A program made the translations under genes and the position numbers. Below, one piece after another: positions 25,664 through 34,342 of a stretch of DNA of 64,000 bases (positions within the stretch are counted from its first letter, which is position 1; each line of letters begins with the position of its first letter). The stretch is from a virus. The notes beneath the pieces were generated by a model. That model was not told where the DNA came from and searched no databases. It was given only the letters and a program-made list of their open reading frames with translations. Where the stretch lies: the IMG/VR virus record IMGVR_UViG_3300044946_000428, positions 47,157 through 111,156 of that record, one strand, 5' to 3'.

Positions 25664-26642
25664 CAAGAACGGACTGACCATGACTACGACTGACCAGCAG
25701 CGCGAGCTGGCACCCCAACAGCCCGACCCCCGCGGCGCGAACCAGGCGCACGCCGCCGAGCAGCGCCAGTCCGCGGCGCACGTCGGACACGCCGTCGCCG
25801 TCGCCCGGTCCGAGCGGATCCGCGCGCACCACCTGGGCGCGGACAGCCGCCGCCTGGAGGACGCGTTCGACATCCTCGCCCAGCAGATCAACGGCCGTGA
25901 AGACATGACGGTGCTGCGTCCGGGCAACGTGCTGCGGCACGACGCGGGCTCGCCGGAGCAGGGCACGGCGGATGTCGCGGCGGTCTGCGAATTCGTGGAC
26001 CGGATCATCAAGGGCGAGTTGCCGCATGAGGCGCTCGAGGAGATGCATGCGGCGCGGCTGGATCGGCATCTGGCGCCTGCGGTGCGGTATGCGGAGTCGA
26101 TGTATCAGCGTGCGCATCGGCTGGATCACGCGGCGACGGTGCAGCCGGCGCTCCCGGCGGGTGCGGTGTTGCAGCCGCCGGTCGGCGTGCCGTTGCCGCG
26201 TCGTGAGCCGATCGTCCCGCAGCCGCCGGAGTTCCCGCCCGCTCCCCCGGAGTCGCCGCTCGAGCAGACCGGCGCGATCGCGTTGAAGGCGGTGGCTTCG
26301 CTGCGGAAGGCGGGCGAGAAGACGGAGAAGTCGGAGGCGGCGCTCGCTCAGTTGAACGGTGGCAAGGGCCCGGACTTCGGGCCGCCGCCGGACCCGCGGT
26401 TCGGTGCGGCTTCGGTGCTCCCGCAGGCGCAGCACACGCAGCGGATGCCGCGCATCGAGGAGACGCAGGCGTACTCGCCGTTCTTCGACGACGAGGAGTC
26501 CGCCGAGCCGGCCGGGGACGGCACCTCGGGGCCGCGCCCTTTCAAGGTTCCGGGGTACGCCCCGGAGGCAACGGACGGGCCGGCGGCAAGCTCCGCAAGG
26601 TCGGCGGACGCGGCAAGCGGAAGCGGTGACGACGATGCCTGA
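25656..26642 (+). CDS. Early protein with long Pro-rich C-terminus, unrecognised
   Basis: 328 residues from ATG 25656. The first 150 residues are helical and Ala/Arg/His-rich. Residues 160-328 are Pro/Glu/Ala-rich and probably disordered. It overlaps both neighbours. Its place right after the recombination genes may mean a DNA-metabolism accessory role. Confidence 0.65.
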   Translation: MTDKNGLTMTTTDQQRELAPQQPDPRGANQAHAAEQRQSAAHVGHAVAVARSERIRAHHLGADSRRLEDAFDILAQQINGREDMTVLRPGNVLRHDAGSPEQGTADVAAVCEFVDRIIKGELPHEALEEMHAARLDRHLAPAVRYAESMYQRAHRLDHAATVQPALPAGAVLQPPVGVPLPRREPIVPQPPEFPPAPPESPLEQTGAIALKAVASLRKAGEKTEKSEAALAQLNGGKGPDFGPPPDPRFGAASVLPQAQHTQRMPRIEETQAYSPFFDDEESAEPAGDGTSGPRPFKVPGYAPEATDGPAASSARSADAASGSGDDDA

Positions 26643-26976
26643 CCCCTGCGTCCTGGCTGCCGCGGTCGCTGCGGCGCGTGATCTGGCTGCCAAATTCCCG
26701 AGTGCCGTGGCTGCGCGGATCGTGAGCGATGCCGAGCCGTGGCCGGCGCCGCGTTCCGTGGCCGAGGTGATCGTGGACGCCGAGGGCGTGTTCGTGGTGG
26801 CGACCGGCCAGGAGCCCACGCAGCAGCTGTATCTGGTGCACGTTCCGTTGCCGCGTAGTGCGTCGCCGCTGGCCGTGAAGGGCCTGCGGGCGGTGCTGCT
26901 GTGGCACGCGGAGTACGGCATGCATCTGGTGGCCCGGCAAATCTCGCCTGCCGCGGCCCGGCTGTTCAGACCGTAA
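26635..26976 (+). CDS. Unrecognised small protein
   Basis: 113 residues from ATG 26635. Alternating strands and helices (SVAEVIVDAEGVFVVATGQE, LYLVHVPLP) suggest a compact alpha-beta fold. It overlaps the previous gene by 8 bases and ends the first early gene run before a hairpin. Confidence 0.65.
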   Translation: MPDPCVLAAAVAAARDLAAKFPSAVAARIVSDAEPWPAPRSVAEVIVDAEGVFVVATGQEPTQQLYLVHVPLPRSASPLAVKGLRAVLLWHAEYGMHLVARQISPAAARLFRP

Positions 26977-27035
26977 CCGACTCCGGCCAGTGGCTCCCCT
27001 CCACTTCTGGCCGGTAGGCCGCTCCGGCGGCCACG

Positions 27036-27068
27036 GGTCGGCGCTGGCTTCTAGATCCAGCGCCGACC
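27036..27068 (+). terminator. Strong stem-loop between early gene runs
   Basis: A perfect 12-bp stem (GGTCGGCGCTGG, 27036-27047, with its complement at 27057-27068) encloses a 9-nt loop with TCTAGA. There is no T tract, so it could be a Rho-type or bacterial intrinsic terminator without U run, or an mRNA processing/stability element. Confidence 0.55.
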
Positions 27069-27108
27069 TCGGAGGGTCCTAAGTTCCGACTCTGATCTGG
27101 AGGGATCC

Positions 27109-27597
27109 ATGACCATCACCACCGAATGCCACGAGCGCCCGGGCAGTACCGTCATCGACGGCCCCGCGCCGGACAGCCCCGCGGGCATCGTCTACCGCGC
27201 CGTCGACCTCATGCGCGAGCGCGCCCAGAACGCCACCGACGGCGACTGGTACGCCTCGGACGAGGTCGGGCACGGATTCCACGTCGACTCGCATGACGCC
27301 GCCGCCGACTGGCGGGTGGCGTGGACGGGCGACGAGGAGGCCTCGGACGGCGAGCCCACGAACGCGTACGCAGACATGGAGTTCATCGCGTCATTCGGTC
27401 CCGAGCTCGCGGTGCTGCTCGCGGACTCGTGGGGCCGCCAGGCCGACGACATGAACGACTACTACGGCCACTTCCACGTGATGGTGACCGGCCCGGTTGT
27501 CGTGGACGAGCGCGGCGACCTCCGGCACGACTGGACCGCGACCGTGCGCGCCGCCCTGAAGTACCTGCGCGAGACCACGCCGGCGGTGGCGCAATGA
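27109..27597 (+). CDS. Actinophage-type small protein, unrecognised
   Basis: 162 residues from ATG 27109, preceded by GGAGGG. RAVDLMRERAQNATDGDWYA (about 29-48) follows a pattern repeated in many actinobacterial and phage hypotheticals. A related DGDWY phrase occurs in the protein at 28635. Acidic. It starts a new gene run after the hairpin. Confidence 0.7.
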   Translation: MTITTECHERPGSTVIDGPAPDSPAGIVYRAVDLMRERAQNATDGDWYASDEVGHGFHVDSHDAAADWRVAWTGDEEASDGEPTNAYADMEFIASFGPELAVLLADSWGRQADDMNDYYGHFHVMVTGPVVVDERGDLRHDWTATVRAALKYLRETTPAVAQ

Positions 27598-28139
27598 TCC
27601 CGATGCCGTACGACGGCGACATCAAGCGTCTCGCTCCGCTGCCCTCGTCCTGCGAGTCCTACTGCCACCGGTGCAGTGGGACGCTCGCGCCCGAGTTCGA
27701 GTTCACGTGCGTGTGCGGCCACCTGCCGTACAAGGAACTGCACTACCTCGCGCCGGGCGCTGACGGCGGCTGGCAGCAGATGTGCAACGTGTGCGGGTTC
27801 GACACGTCCGTCGGGCAGTGTCCGCTGCACGCCCCGCACGACATCCCGGGGCTCGATCGGGTCGAGTGCCGTACGGTCCCGCCGCACGAGCCGACCTGGA
27901 CCGTGGCGTCCGAGGCCAGGTACGAGAACTGGTGCCCGTGGTGCCTGCTCGACCAGGAGCGCGAGCGGCATCCGGAACCGGACGCGCACGAGGGCCACGG
28001 CCGGTGGCGGTCGTGGCGGATCACGATGCGGATGGTGCGTGTCCTCGAGGTCACGCGGCTCTCGACGGGCCACACGTTCCGCGTCGGTGGAGGCTGTACC
28101 GGTTGCGTGCACCGGGTGGGTTGGCGGTGGGTCCGATGA
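27594..28139 (+). CDS. Multi-zinc-ribbon protein
   Basis: 181 residues from ATG 27594. Five Cys-x-x-Cys or Cys-x-Cys pairs (CHRC, CVCG, CNVC, CPWC, CTGC) suggest two or three zinc ribbons, as in nucleic-acid-binding proteins. No enzyme motif. It overlaps both neighbours by 4 bases. Confidence 0.65.
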   Translation: MIPMPYDGDIKRLAPLPSSCESYCHRCSGTLAPEFEFTCVCGHLPYKELHYLAPGADGGWQQMCNVCGFDTSVGQCPLHAPHDIPGLDRVECRTVPPHEPTWTVASEARYENWCPWCLLDQERERHPEPDAHEGHGRWRSWRITMRMVRVLEVTRLSTGHTFRVGGGCTGCVHRVGWRWVR

Positions 28140-28645
28140 CGACGCTCGCCACTTTCTCGGATGAGGACCTGCTGTTGATGATCCGCGCGGACATCGAGGC
28201 GGAGGGCGCTCTTGCTGCCGGCCTGCGGGCTTTGACGGTCCGCAACCGCCCGGTCCCGTGGGCTGGGCTGATTGCCGCTCGGATCAAGCCTGTGGAGAAC
28301 CGGTCCCGTCGGACGAACCACCGCGGCCCGGTCCTGATCCACGCGTCGGCGAGCCACAAGCCGCTCGCTGCGTACACGGCTCCGGATGGTGTCGCCCACG
28401 AGATTCCGCGGCGCCTTCAGGCGTGCGGCCGGATCCTCGCGCTTGCCATGATCGAGGACTGCCACCAGGCCGACGGCTGCTGCACCCCATGGGGCGAACC
28501 GGACGGCTTCCACTGGGTTCTGAGCGGCGTGCGCGCCCTGCCGAAGCCGATCCCGGCCCGTGGCGCGCTCGGGTTCTGGCGTCCCGGCCAGGACACCGTC
28601 GCCGAGGTCCTGCGGCAGTTGCAGGCGGTGCGCAATGCCGACTGA
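28136..28645 (+). CDS. ASCH-domain protein
   Basis: 169 residues from ATG 28136. RPVPWAGLIAARIKPVENRS (about 38-57) followed by HRGPVLIHAS is the ASCH signature: a strand, then V-E-N-R at the putative RNA- or nucleotide-binding surface, then an R-G-x-h-h-I-H-A strand. ASCH domains bind RNA or modified nucleosides, and some are ribonucleases or N4-acetylcytidine hydrolases. The phage may use it in RNA handling. Confidence 0.75.
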   Translation: MTTLATFSDEDLLLMIRADIEAEGALAAGLRALTVRNRPVPWAGLIAARIKPVENRSRRTNHRGPVLIHASASHKPLAAYTAPDGVAHEIPRRLQACGRILALAMIEDCHQADGCCTPWGEPDGFHWVLSGVRALPKPIPARGALGFWRPGQDTVAEVLRQLQAVRNAD

Positions 28646-28865
28646 CGTTCGCTTCAACCCGTACGCCGGATTCGCCGCTTCCGATGAGGCGGCGCCGGAC
28701 GTCGAGTACCTCGTGGCCCAGCGTGCCCTGTTCGTGGACCTGTGCGTCGTGTACGCGGCGGGCAACGCAGCGGACGGCGACTGGTACGTCGACCCATCCG
28801 TCTGCGCAAACACGTGGCTCAACGCGCTCGCCGACCACGCCTATTCGCAGGAGGCCGGCCAGTGA
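28635..28865 (+). CDS. Small acidic protein, unrecognised
   Basis: 76 residues from ATG 28635, 11 bases inside the ASCH gene. VYAAGNAADGDWYVDPSVC resembles the motif in the protein at 27109. Overlaps the nuclease start by 4 bases. Confidence 0.6.
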   Translation: MPTDVRFNPYAGFAASDEAAPDVEYLVAQRALFVDLCVVYAAGNAADGDWYVDPSVCANTWLNALADHAYSQEAGQ

Positions 28866-29179
28866 CCGCGTCCATTACGGAGAAGCAGTTCCTCCAGCAG
28901 GTGTGCGACCTGGCCCAGTACACCGGCTGGTCGGCGTATCACACCCATGACTCGCGGCGCTCCGAACCTGGTTTCCCCGATCTCGTACTCGCCAACCCGA
29001 AGCAGCAGCGCGTCGTCTACGCGGAGCTCAAGGCCCAGCGCGGCAGGGTGAGCGAGGATCAGCGCCGCTGGCTCGACATGCTCGAGGACTGCGGTGCCGA
29101 GGTCGCGCTGTGGCGTCCCGCGGACATGCCCGTGATCGAAGCCGTGCTCAAGGGGCAGCGGATCGGGGGTGTCGCATGA
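28862..29179 (+). CDS. VRR-NUC domain nuclease
   Basis: 105 residues from GTG 28862. A stand-alone VRR-NUC fold: E7 and Q9 in the first helix, GFPDLVLAN (about 37-45), YAELKAQRGRVSEDQRRWL (about 53-71) giving the PD-(D/E)xK site (D, E-x-K) and trailing Gln. Phage members cut branched DNA such as junctions, and may serve recombination or packaging. It precedes the methyltransferase. Confidence 0.88.
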   Translation: MTASITEKQFLQQVCDLAQYTGWSAYHTHDSRRSEPGFPDLVLANPKQQRVVYAELKAQRGRVSEDQRRWLDMLEDCGAEVALWRPADMPVIEAVLKGQRIGGVA

Positions 29180-30894
29180 CCATCACTGCCGAACTGGTGG
29201 CCTCCCTCCGCGGCGGCGACGTCACCGTGTACGACGAGTTCTGCGGCGGCGGAGGCTCCATGAAGGGTATCCGCGCCATCCCCGGGATGCGCCCGGTGTT
29301 CGCCGCGAACCACGACCCGCACGCCATCGCCACGCATGCCGCGAATAACCCCGGCGTAGATCATTTTCAGGGTGATGTTCAGAAGACTGATATCACCAAG
29401 TTTCCCCACGCGGCATTTTTCTGGTCAAGTCCAGCTTGCCCGAAATGGACCAACGCCCGCGGTGTCGAGCGCGACTTCGACAAGGCGAACCAGATTGCGA
29501 TCCCCGGCATGGAGATCGAGGTCGACGAGAACGTGAAGCGGTCCCGTGCCCTGATGGAGGAAGTGCCACGCTACCTCGCGCACTGGGCACGCCGCGGGCG
29601 GCCGGTCCTTGCCGGGGTCGTCGAGAACGTCATCGAGTGCAGGCTGTGGTCCGACTGGGGCCGCTGGCGCCGTGAGATCGAGGACATCGGCCCGTACCGC
29701 ACGCGCCTGTTCGCGTTCAACTCCATGCACGCCGACGGGACCGTCAACGCGCGAGCGCCGCAGTCCCGCGATCGCCTGTACCTGGCCTACTGGCACGCAC
29801 TGCTCGGCCGGGACCCGGACTGGGACAAGTGGCTGCGCCCTCTCGCTCACTGCGAGCGCTGTCGCCAGGACGTTCGGGCGGTCCAGGTGTTCAAGGACCC
29901 GTCGAAGGACATGGGCCGGTACAAGTCGCAGTACGTTTACAGGTGCCCGACTGCGGGATGCCGCGGCGTTGAGGTGCACCCGCACGTGATGCCCGCAGCC
30001 TCGGTCATCGACTGGTCCGACCTTGGCACCCCGATCGGGGAACGCAAGGACGGCCCGCCGAAACCGAAGACGATGGCGCGTCTCGGCGTGGGAATTCTCA
30101 AGTTCGGCAAGCCGATGGTCGTCCCGGCCGGTGGCACGTGGCGCACGAACGCGACGCAGGCGGCCGAGCCGTTTCCGGCGCGCACCACCCGTGAGTCCGA
30201 CGCGCTCGCCGTCCCGCCGCTGCTCGTCCCAGTCGAGGGCCGGCCGGGCAAGGACGCCGCATCGGTTCTCGCTCCGTCGCGTACGCAGACCACGCGCGCG
30301 GAGACGGCGCTGGCGATTCCGCCGTTCATCGCGACGCTGCGGGGCGGCGGCTCGGCCAAGACCCCGCACGGAATCGACGAGGCGGTCACCACCGTGAGCG
30401 CGTCCGGGAACCATCACGGCTTGGCGCTCCCGCCGGACATCGCGCTGCTCGTGCCGTACTACAGCACGGGTGTCGCGCGGCCGAGCAGCGAACCGGTGGG
30501 CGCGCTGACGACGAAGGACCGGTACGCGCTCGCCCGCACCCCGATGCACGTCGACCCCGAAGCCATCACCCGGGCGGTCGGTGAGATCGAGCGGATCGAG
30601 AAGTTGATCCTGGCGATCCCCGAGTCCCGGCGCAAGGCCGAGCGCGGCCCGTTCGACGCGGAAGCGGCCAAGCACGCGGCGGCGATGGGCCTGGACCCAG
30701 TGCGGTTCCGGATGCTGGGTGTCGCGGAGATCCGGCGGGCGATGGGCGCGGGAGACGACTACATCCTGTTGCCCGCGGCCAAGCGCGACAACATCAGGCT
30801 GCTGGGGAACATGGTGACGCCGCCGGTCGCCGAGTTGTTCGCGGGCGCGCTCATGGAGGTCATCTCCGGCGAGCCGTTGGAGCGTGCGCTGTGA
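29176..30894 (+). CDS. DNA cytosine C5-methyltransferase
   Basis: 572 residues from ATG 29176. Motif I DEFCGGGGS (20-28), motif IV SSPACP with nucleophile Cys88, motif VI E-N-V (150-152), motif VIII Q-S-R-D-R-L-Y (196-202) and a C-terminal L-G-N-M-V motif X. The target-recognition region (about 210-480) is large and has a Cys4 cluster (about 219-245). It probably modifies phage DNA to avoid host restriction; no cognate endonuclease is adjacent, so it is a solitary methylase. Confidence 0.92.
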   Translation: MTITAELVASLRGGDVTVYDEFCGGGGSMKGIRAIPGMRPVFAANHDPHAIATHAANNPGVDHFQGDVQKTDITKFPHAAFFWSSPACPKWTNARGVERDFDKANQIAIPGMEIEVDENVKRSRALMEEVPRYLAHWARRGRPVLAGVVENVIECRLWSDWGRWRREIEDIGPYRTRLFAFNSMHADGTVNARAPQSRDRLYLAYWHALLGRDPDWDKWLRPLAHCERCRQDVRAVQVFKDPSKDMGRYKSQYVYRCPTAGCRGVEVHPHVMPAASVIDWSDLGTPIGERKDGPPKPKTMARLGVGILKFGKPMVVPAGGTWRTNATQAAEPFPARTTRESDALAVPPLLVPVEGRPGKDAASVLAPSRTQTTRAETALAIPPFIATLRGGGSAKTPHGIDEAVTTVSASGNHHGLALPPDIALLVPYYSTGVARPSSEPVGALTTKDRYALARTPMHVDPEAITRAVGEIERIEKLILAIPESRRKAERGPFDAEAAKHAAAMGLDPVRFRMLGVAEIRRAMGAGDDYILLPAAKRDNIRLLGNMVTPPVAELFAGALMEVISGEPLERAL

Positions 30895-31781
30895 GCACCG
30901 CGACCGAGACCCGTCCGAGCCGCCCGATCCAGCCCCACGGCACGACCGCACGCGCTTACGGCCGAGCCGAGTCGGGCATCCCGCCGTGTACCTGCACGCC
31001 ATGCGTCGAGGAGATGCGCCGCGCACACCGGCAGCGGCAGACACTCCGCCAGTTGGGCCACCCAGGAAGGGTGCCCGCCACCGCGGCGGCGCGCCACCTG
31101 AACATCCTGGTCGAAGCGGGCATGACGTGGAACCAGATCATCGAGGCCACCGGCATCAGCCTGGGTTCGCTGGGCAGGCTGCGGAAGCCGGGCGGCGACA
31201 AGAAGGTGATCCTGACCTCGACGCAGGCGCGGGTTCTCTCAGTCCCGATTCCTTCGGCCGGGCAGCGCTCGCGTGGCGAATCACGCGTGGACGGTACCGG
31301 CACTCGTAGGCGCCTGCAGGCGCTCGCGCGGGCCGGGTGGTCGAGCCCGTTCCTGGCCGAACACACGCCGGTGAGTCGTGATGAACTGCGCCGGCTCCTG
31401 CGGTGGGAGCGGGTGACCGTGGGCAGCCGCGCCCGGGTGGCAGCGCTGTATGGGTTGCTGGAGTTCACGCCGGGGCCTTCCGTGGAGGCGTCACGGCGTG
31501 CGGCCCGTAAGGGCTGGTGGCTGCCGTCCGCGTGGGATGGCCTGGACATGGATGACCCGGCCATCTCCCCCGCGTCCGTGTCGAGCCCGAGGGTGGCGCA
31601 GCCGCTGGTGGTCGCCGAGAACGTCGAGTTCATCCGCCGCACGACGGGCGTGGAGGACCGGGAGTTGCTTGCCGAGCGGCTCGGGATGTCGCCCGACACG
31701 TTGAAGCGGAACCTCGACCGGGCTGCGGCAATGAGGCGGCGAGAACCCGGGGCGGACAACGCATCTCCCGAGCCACCCTGA
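30891..31781 (+). CDS. Helix-turn-helix regulator, actinophage type
   Basis: 296 residues from GTG 30891. An N-terminal HGTTARAYGRAESGIPPCTCTPC is a short Cys segment seen in actinophage regulators. Several predicted HTH units follow (about 75-95, GMTWNQIIEATGISLGSLGRL; about 140-165; about 245-270, REEL-like ELLAERLGMSPDTLKRNL). Related proteins in actinophages bind DNA, but their targets are not known. Confidence 0.7.
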   Translation: MSTATETRPSRPIQPHGTTARAYGRAESGIPPCTCTPCVEEMRRAHRQRQTLRQLGHPGRVPATAAARHLNILVEAGMTWNQIIEATGISLGSLGRLRKPGGDKKVILTSTQARVLSVPIPSAGQRSRGESRVDGTGTRRRLQALARAGWSSPFLAEHTPVSRDELRRLLRWERVTVGSRARVAALYGLLEFTPGPSVEASRRAARKGWWLPSAWDGLDMDDPAISPASVSSPRVAQPLVVAENVEFIRRTTGVEDRELLAERLGMSPDTLKRNLDRAAAMRRREPGADNASPEPP

Positions 31782-31811
31782 TCCGCCCACGAGCACGGAA
31801 GCAAAACCCTG

Positions 31812-32237
31812 ATGACCAGCGCAACTCTTGACGCCCCGCCCGGCGACATCGACCGGCCCGACCCTGACGTGGCGCCTCTGCGCGACGGCATGCACGCCCT
31901 GCAGGCCGCGTCCGCACGGATCGCCGACGACCGCGCCACCGCGCTCCTTCTCGCCGCCCACCTGGCCCGTCTTGCCCGCGCGTACCGGCGTGACCGTGAC
32001 CGGCTGTGGCTCGCGAACCTGGGCCTGCAGGCGGATTTGGACAGGTCCGGGGTCCGGGAGGCGTTCACGGCGGCGCAGATCGACGGGTTCGCCGCGCACA
32101 TCGTGGACCTGCAGGCCGAACGGCGCGCACTGGCCGCACGGAACGAGGCGCTGGCGGCCGAGAACGCCCGGCTTCGCGCGAGCAGCGCGGCAGACCGGGC
32201 CGAGGCCCGGCCGGTGCGCGGGCGGTGGCGCCGGTGA
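31812..32237 (+). CDS. Coiled-coil protein
   Basis: 141 residues from ATG 31812. Long Ala/Arg/Leu helices (about 25-130), highly charged. Overlaps the next start by 4 bases. No family recognised; probably a dimeric rod. Confidence 0.6.
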   Translation: MTSATLDAPPGDIDRPDPDVAPLRDGMHALQAASARIADDRATALLLAAHLARLARAYRRDRDRLWLANLGLQADLDRSGVREAFTAAQIDGFAAHIVDLQAERRALAARNEALAAENARLRASSAADRAEARPVRGRWRR

Positions 32238-32425
32238 CCACGCTCGCCCGTATCGCCGCCGCCGGGTCCGGGCTCGCCGCGTTCCTGACGGCGTGCGACC
32301 TCGCGACCCGCGCGCCCTGGTACGACCCGGTCTTGGCCGCCGCCACCGCGATCCTCCTGGCCGCCGTGTCCGCCTGGATCCGGCGCACCACCAACCCGAA
32401 CACCGACGACAAGGACACCCCGTGA
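32234..32425 (+). CDS. Two-helix small membrane protein
   Basis: 63 residues from GTG 32234. Hydrophobic helices at about 6-22 and 32-49 with a short loop containing RAPWYDP. Overlaps both neighbours. Holin-like in shape, but located in the early region, so more likely an early membrane factor. Confidence 0.6.
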   Translation: MTTLARIAAAGSGLAAFLTACDLATRAPWYDPVLAAATAILLAAVSAWIRRTTNPNTDDKDTP

Positions 32426-33003
32426 GCGAGATCCAGAGAACGATCCCAGCCCTAACGGACATCGAACTTGCCAGGTTCCGCGCGAAGATCGCGCCGCGCA
32501 TGAGCCCCGACGGGTGCGAGGAATGGACCGGTGCACACCTGCCGGAGCCGAACCACTACGGCACCGTGCGCATCAGGCAAAGGTTGTACTACGCCCACCG
32601 GATCAGTTATGAGCTGCATCACGGGGCGATCCCGCCAGGGCTCCGCGTCTGCCACCGCTGCGATAACCCACCGTGTACCCGCGGTTCTCACCTGTTCGCC
32701 GGGACCGCGAAGGATAACTCGGTCGATATGCGCGACAAGGGTCGTTGGCGGAACCGGCGCATGGCGGGCTCATTGAATGGCGCCGCAAAGCTCAACGAAG
32801 ACCAGGTGCGCGCCATTCGGGCTGCGTACGCCGGGGGGTCCCGTCAAGTCGATCTAGCCGATGACTTTGGAGTGACTCAGGCATTGATCTCCCTGATTGT
32901 CCGCCGGGAAGCATGGCTGCATGTCGAGCCGACTCCAGTCGAACTGCGGTGCGCGCCAGCGATTGCCGAGCAGTACGCGGACACGCGCCAGGGCGGCGAG
33001 TAG
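32422..33003 (+). CDS. HNH endonuclease with C-terminal helix-turn-helix
   Basis: 193 residues from GTG 32422. The HNH_3 core is at about 25-115: CEEWTG, HRISYELHHGAIPPGLRVCHRCDNPPCTR, LFAGTAKDNSVDM. Residues about 120-165 (LNEDQVRAIRAAYAGGSRQV, then DLADDFGVTQALISLIV) form an HTH of the NUMOD type used by homing nucleases to select sites. Free-standing. Confidence 0.88.
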   Translation: MSEIQRTIPALTDIELARFRAKIAPRMSPDGCEEWTGAHLPEPNHYGTVRIRQRLYYAHRISYELHHGAIPPGLRVCHRCDNPPCTRGSHLFAGTAKDNSVDMRDKGRWRNRRMAGSLNGAAKLNEDQVRAIRAAYAGGSRQVDLADDFGVTQALISLIVRREAWLHVEPTPVELRCAPAIAEQYADTRQGGE

Positions 33004-33006
33004 CCG

Positions 33007-33279
33007 ATGTCCGAGACCGCCGCACGCCGCTACGCCCGCCAGCCCCTCGATGTCGCCGCTCTCCAGTACACGGGCGCCAACGCCGCCGGCATGACCGCGT
33101 TCCTCGGCGCCCATTTCGAGATGTACGGCGGTGATGACGCCGAGGTCCTGACGACGAAGCACTGGTCGTGGACGCCGATCGAACCGGGCAACTGGGCAGT
33201 CCTCGGGCCGGGCGGCTCAGTCTCCGTGATGGACGACGACGACTTCACGGCGATGTTCGCGGCGGTGGGCGATGCCTGA
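33007..33279 (+). CDS. Small phage protein, unrecognised
   Basis: 90 residues from ATG 33007. Beta-rich (VAALQYTG, GNWAVLGPGGSVSVMDDDDF), like a family of small phage proteins with a P-G-(D/N)-(W/Y) turn whose function is unknown. Overlaps the next gene by 8 bases. Confidence 0.65.
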   Translation: MSETAARRYARQPLDVAALQYTGANAAGMTAFLGAHFEMYGGDDAEVLTTKHWSWTPIEPGNWAVLGPGGSVSVMDDDDFTAMFAAVGDA

Positions 33280-33715
33280 CCAGACCCGGATCGCGTCGAT
33301 CAAGGGCAGGCTTCGCGAACTCGGCCCGCGCCTCGATCTCGCCCCCGACCACGTATACGTCGGCCGCTGCTGCAAGCGTGGCGGCTGGGACCTGCCGCAG
33401 TCGCCGTACCGCAACCCGTTCACGGTCACGACGTACGGGTTCGACGGCGCGCTCGAACGCTACCGGCTCCACCTCGTGAGCCGCCCGGACCTGGTCGAGC
33501 GGGCGCGGGCGGAACTGACCGGGAGGGTCCTGTGCTGCTTCTGCACGGATCTGTCCCGCTGCCACTGCGCCGTCCTGGCCGAGGCCTGCGACACGCCCGG
33601 GGTCTGGCCCGCGCCCGTCCTGACCGACTGCGGCGACGAGTTCTGGGGCCGGTCCGTGCCGGTCCGACCGCGCGAGACCGTCCGGCTCTCCCGCGATCTC
33701 GCACATCTCCTCTGA
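33272..33715 (+). CDS. DUF4326 protein
   Basis: 147 residues from ATG 33272. YVGR-x-x-x-R-G-G-W, S-P-Y-R-N-P-F (about 50-56) and L-T-G-R-V-L-C-C-F-C followed by C-H-C-A-V-L match DUF4326, a small Cys-containing family common in phages, of unknown biochemical role. A second member lies at 35786, so the two flank the repeat region and the RAMP-like gene. Confidence 0.8.
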   Translation: MPDQTRIASIKGRLRELGPRLDLAPDHVYVGRCCKRGGWDLPQSPYRNPFTVTTYGFDGALERYRLHLVSRPDLVERARAELTGRVLCCFCTDLSRCHCAVLAEACDTPGVWPAPVLTDCGDEFWGRSVPVRPRETVRLSRDLAHLL

Positions 33716-33726
33716 AAGGAACTGAG

Positions 33727-34305
33727 ATGACCATTCTGGACGACCCCGACGCACCTGCCCGCGACTGCCTGAGCGAGATGAGCGCCCTGATCAACGCTGC
33801 TTTGCCCGATGGCGAGTACGTCGCGCCCCTCGTTGCGCATGACCTGGTGGAGAAGCTGCGGGTGAACGACCCGGACCTTCTCGCCGGCTGGCTGTGGGAG
33901 CGCGCCGAGGTCACGATGACCGCGTACATCAGCGACCGGATCAAGAATCGACGTAACGCCAGCCGCGAATCCCTGTCCCGCTCCGCCTTCGCGGGCGCGG
34001 CCGAGCGGTTCGCTGCAACCGGCGACGGCGCCGCGATGCGGGAAGCCGTCGTTCAGCGCCCGTTCGACGCCGAGCATGTCGTCAACGAGGGTCTGCTTCG
34101 CCGCAAGGTCGCGGAGATGACCGGCGAGGACCACCTGTTCGTGGCCAAGGAGTACGCGGACACGAAACAGACCGCGGCACTGCTGGAGTCCTTTCACCGC
34201 GCCGTCGCCAAGAAGGTCGGCAAGCGCAAGACGAAGGACGTGTTCACCGAGGTTCAGTACGTCGAGATGTACCAGTCGATCACCCGCCGCGAACTGGCTG
34301 CCTGA
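33727..34305 (+). CDS. Helical early protein, unrecognised
   Basis: 192 residues from ATG 33727 with AAAGGAA upstream. Acidic N-terminal half and basic C-terminal half (KKVGKRKTKD near 165). It ends 37 bases before the repeat region, and its leader (GAAAGGAACTGAGATGACC) is nearly repeated before the RAMP-like gene. Confidence 0.65.
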   Translation: MTILDDPDAPARDCLSEMSALINAALPDGEYVAPLVAHDLVEKLRVNDPDLLAGWLWERAEVTMTAYISDRIKNRRNASRESLSRSAFAGAAERFAATGDGAAMREAVVQRPFDAEHVVNEGLLRRKVAEMTGEDHLFVAKEYADTKQTAALLESFHRAVAKKVGKRKTKDVFTEVQYVEMYQSITRRELAA

Positions 34306-34342
34306 ACGCGCATGACAACCCTCCCCGAATCACCTCAGCGCG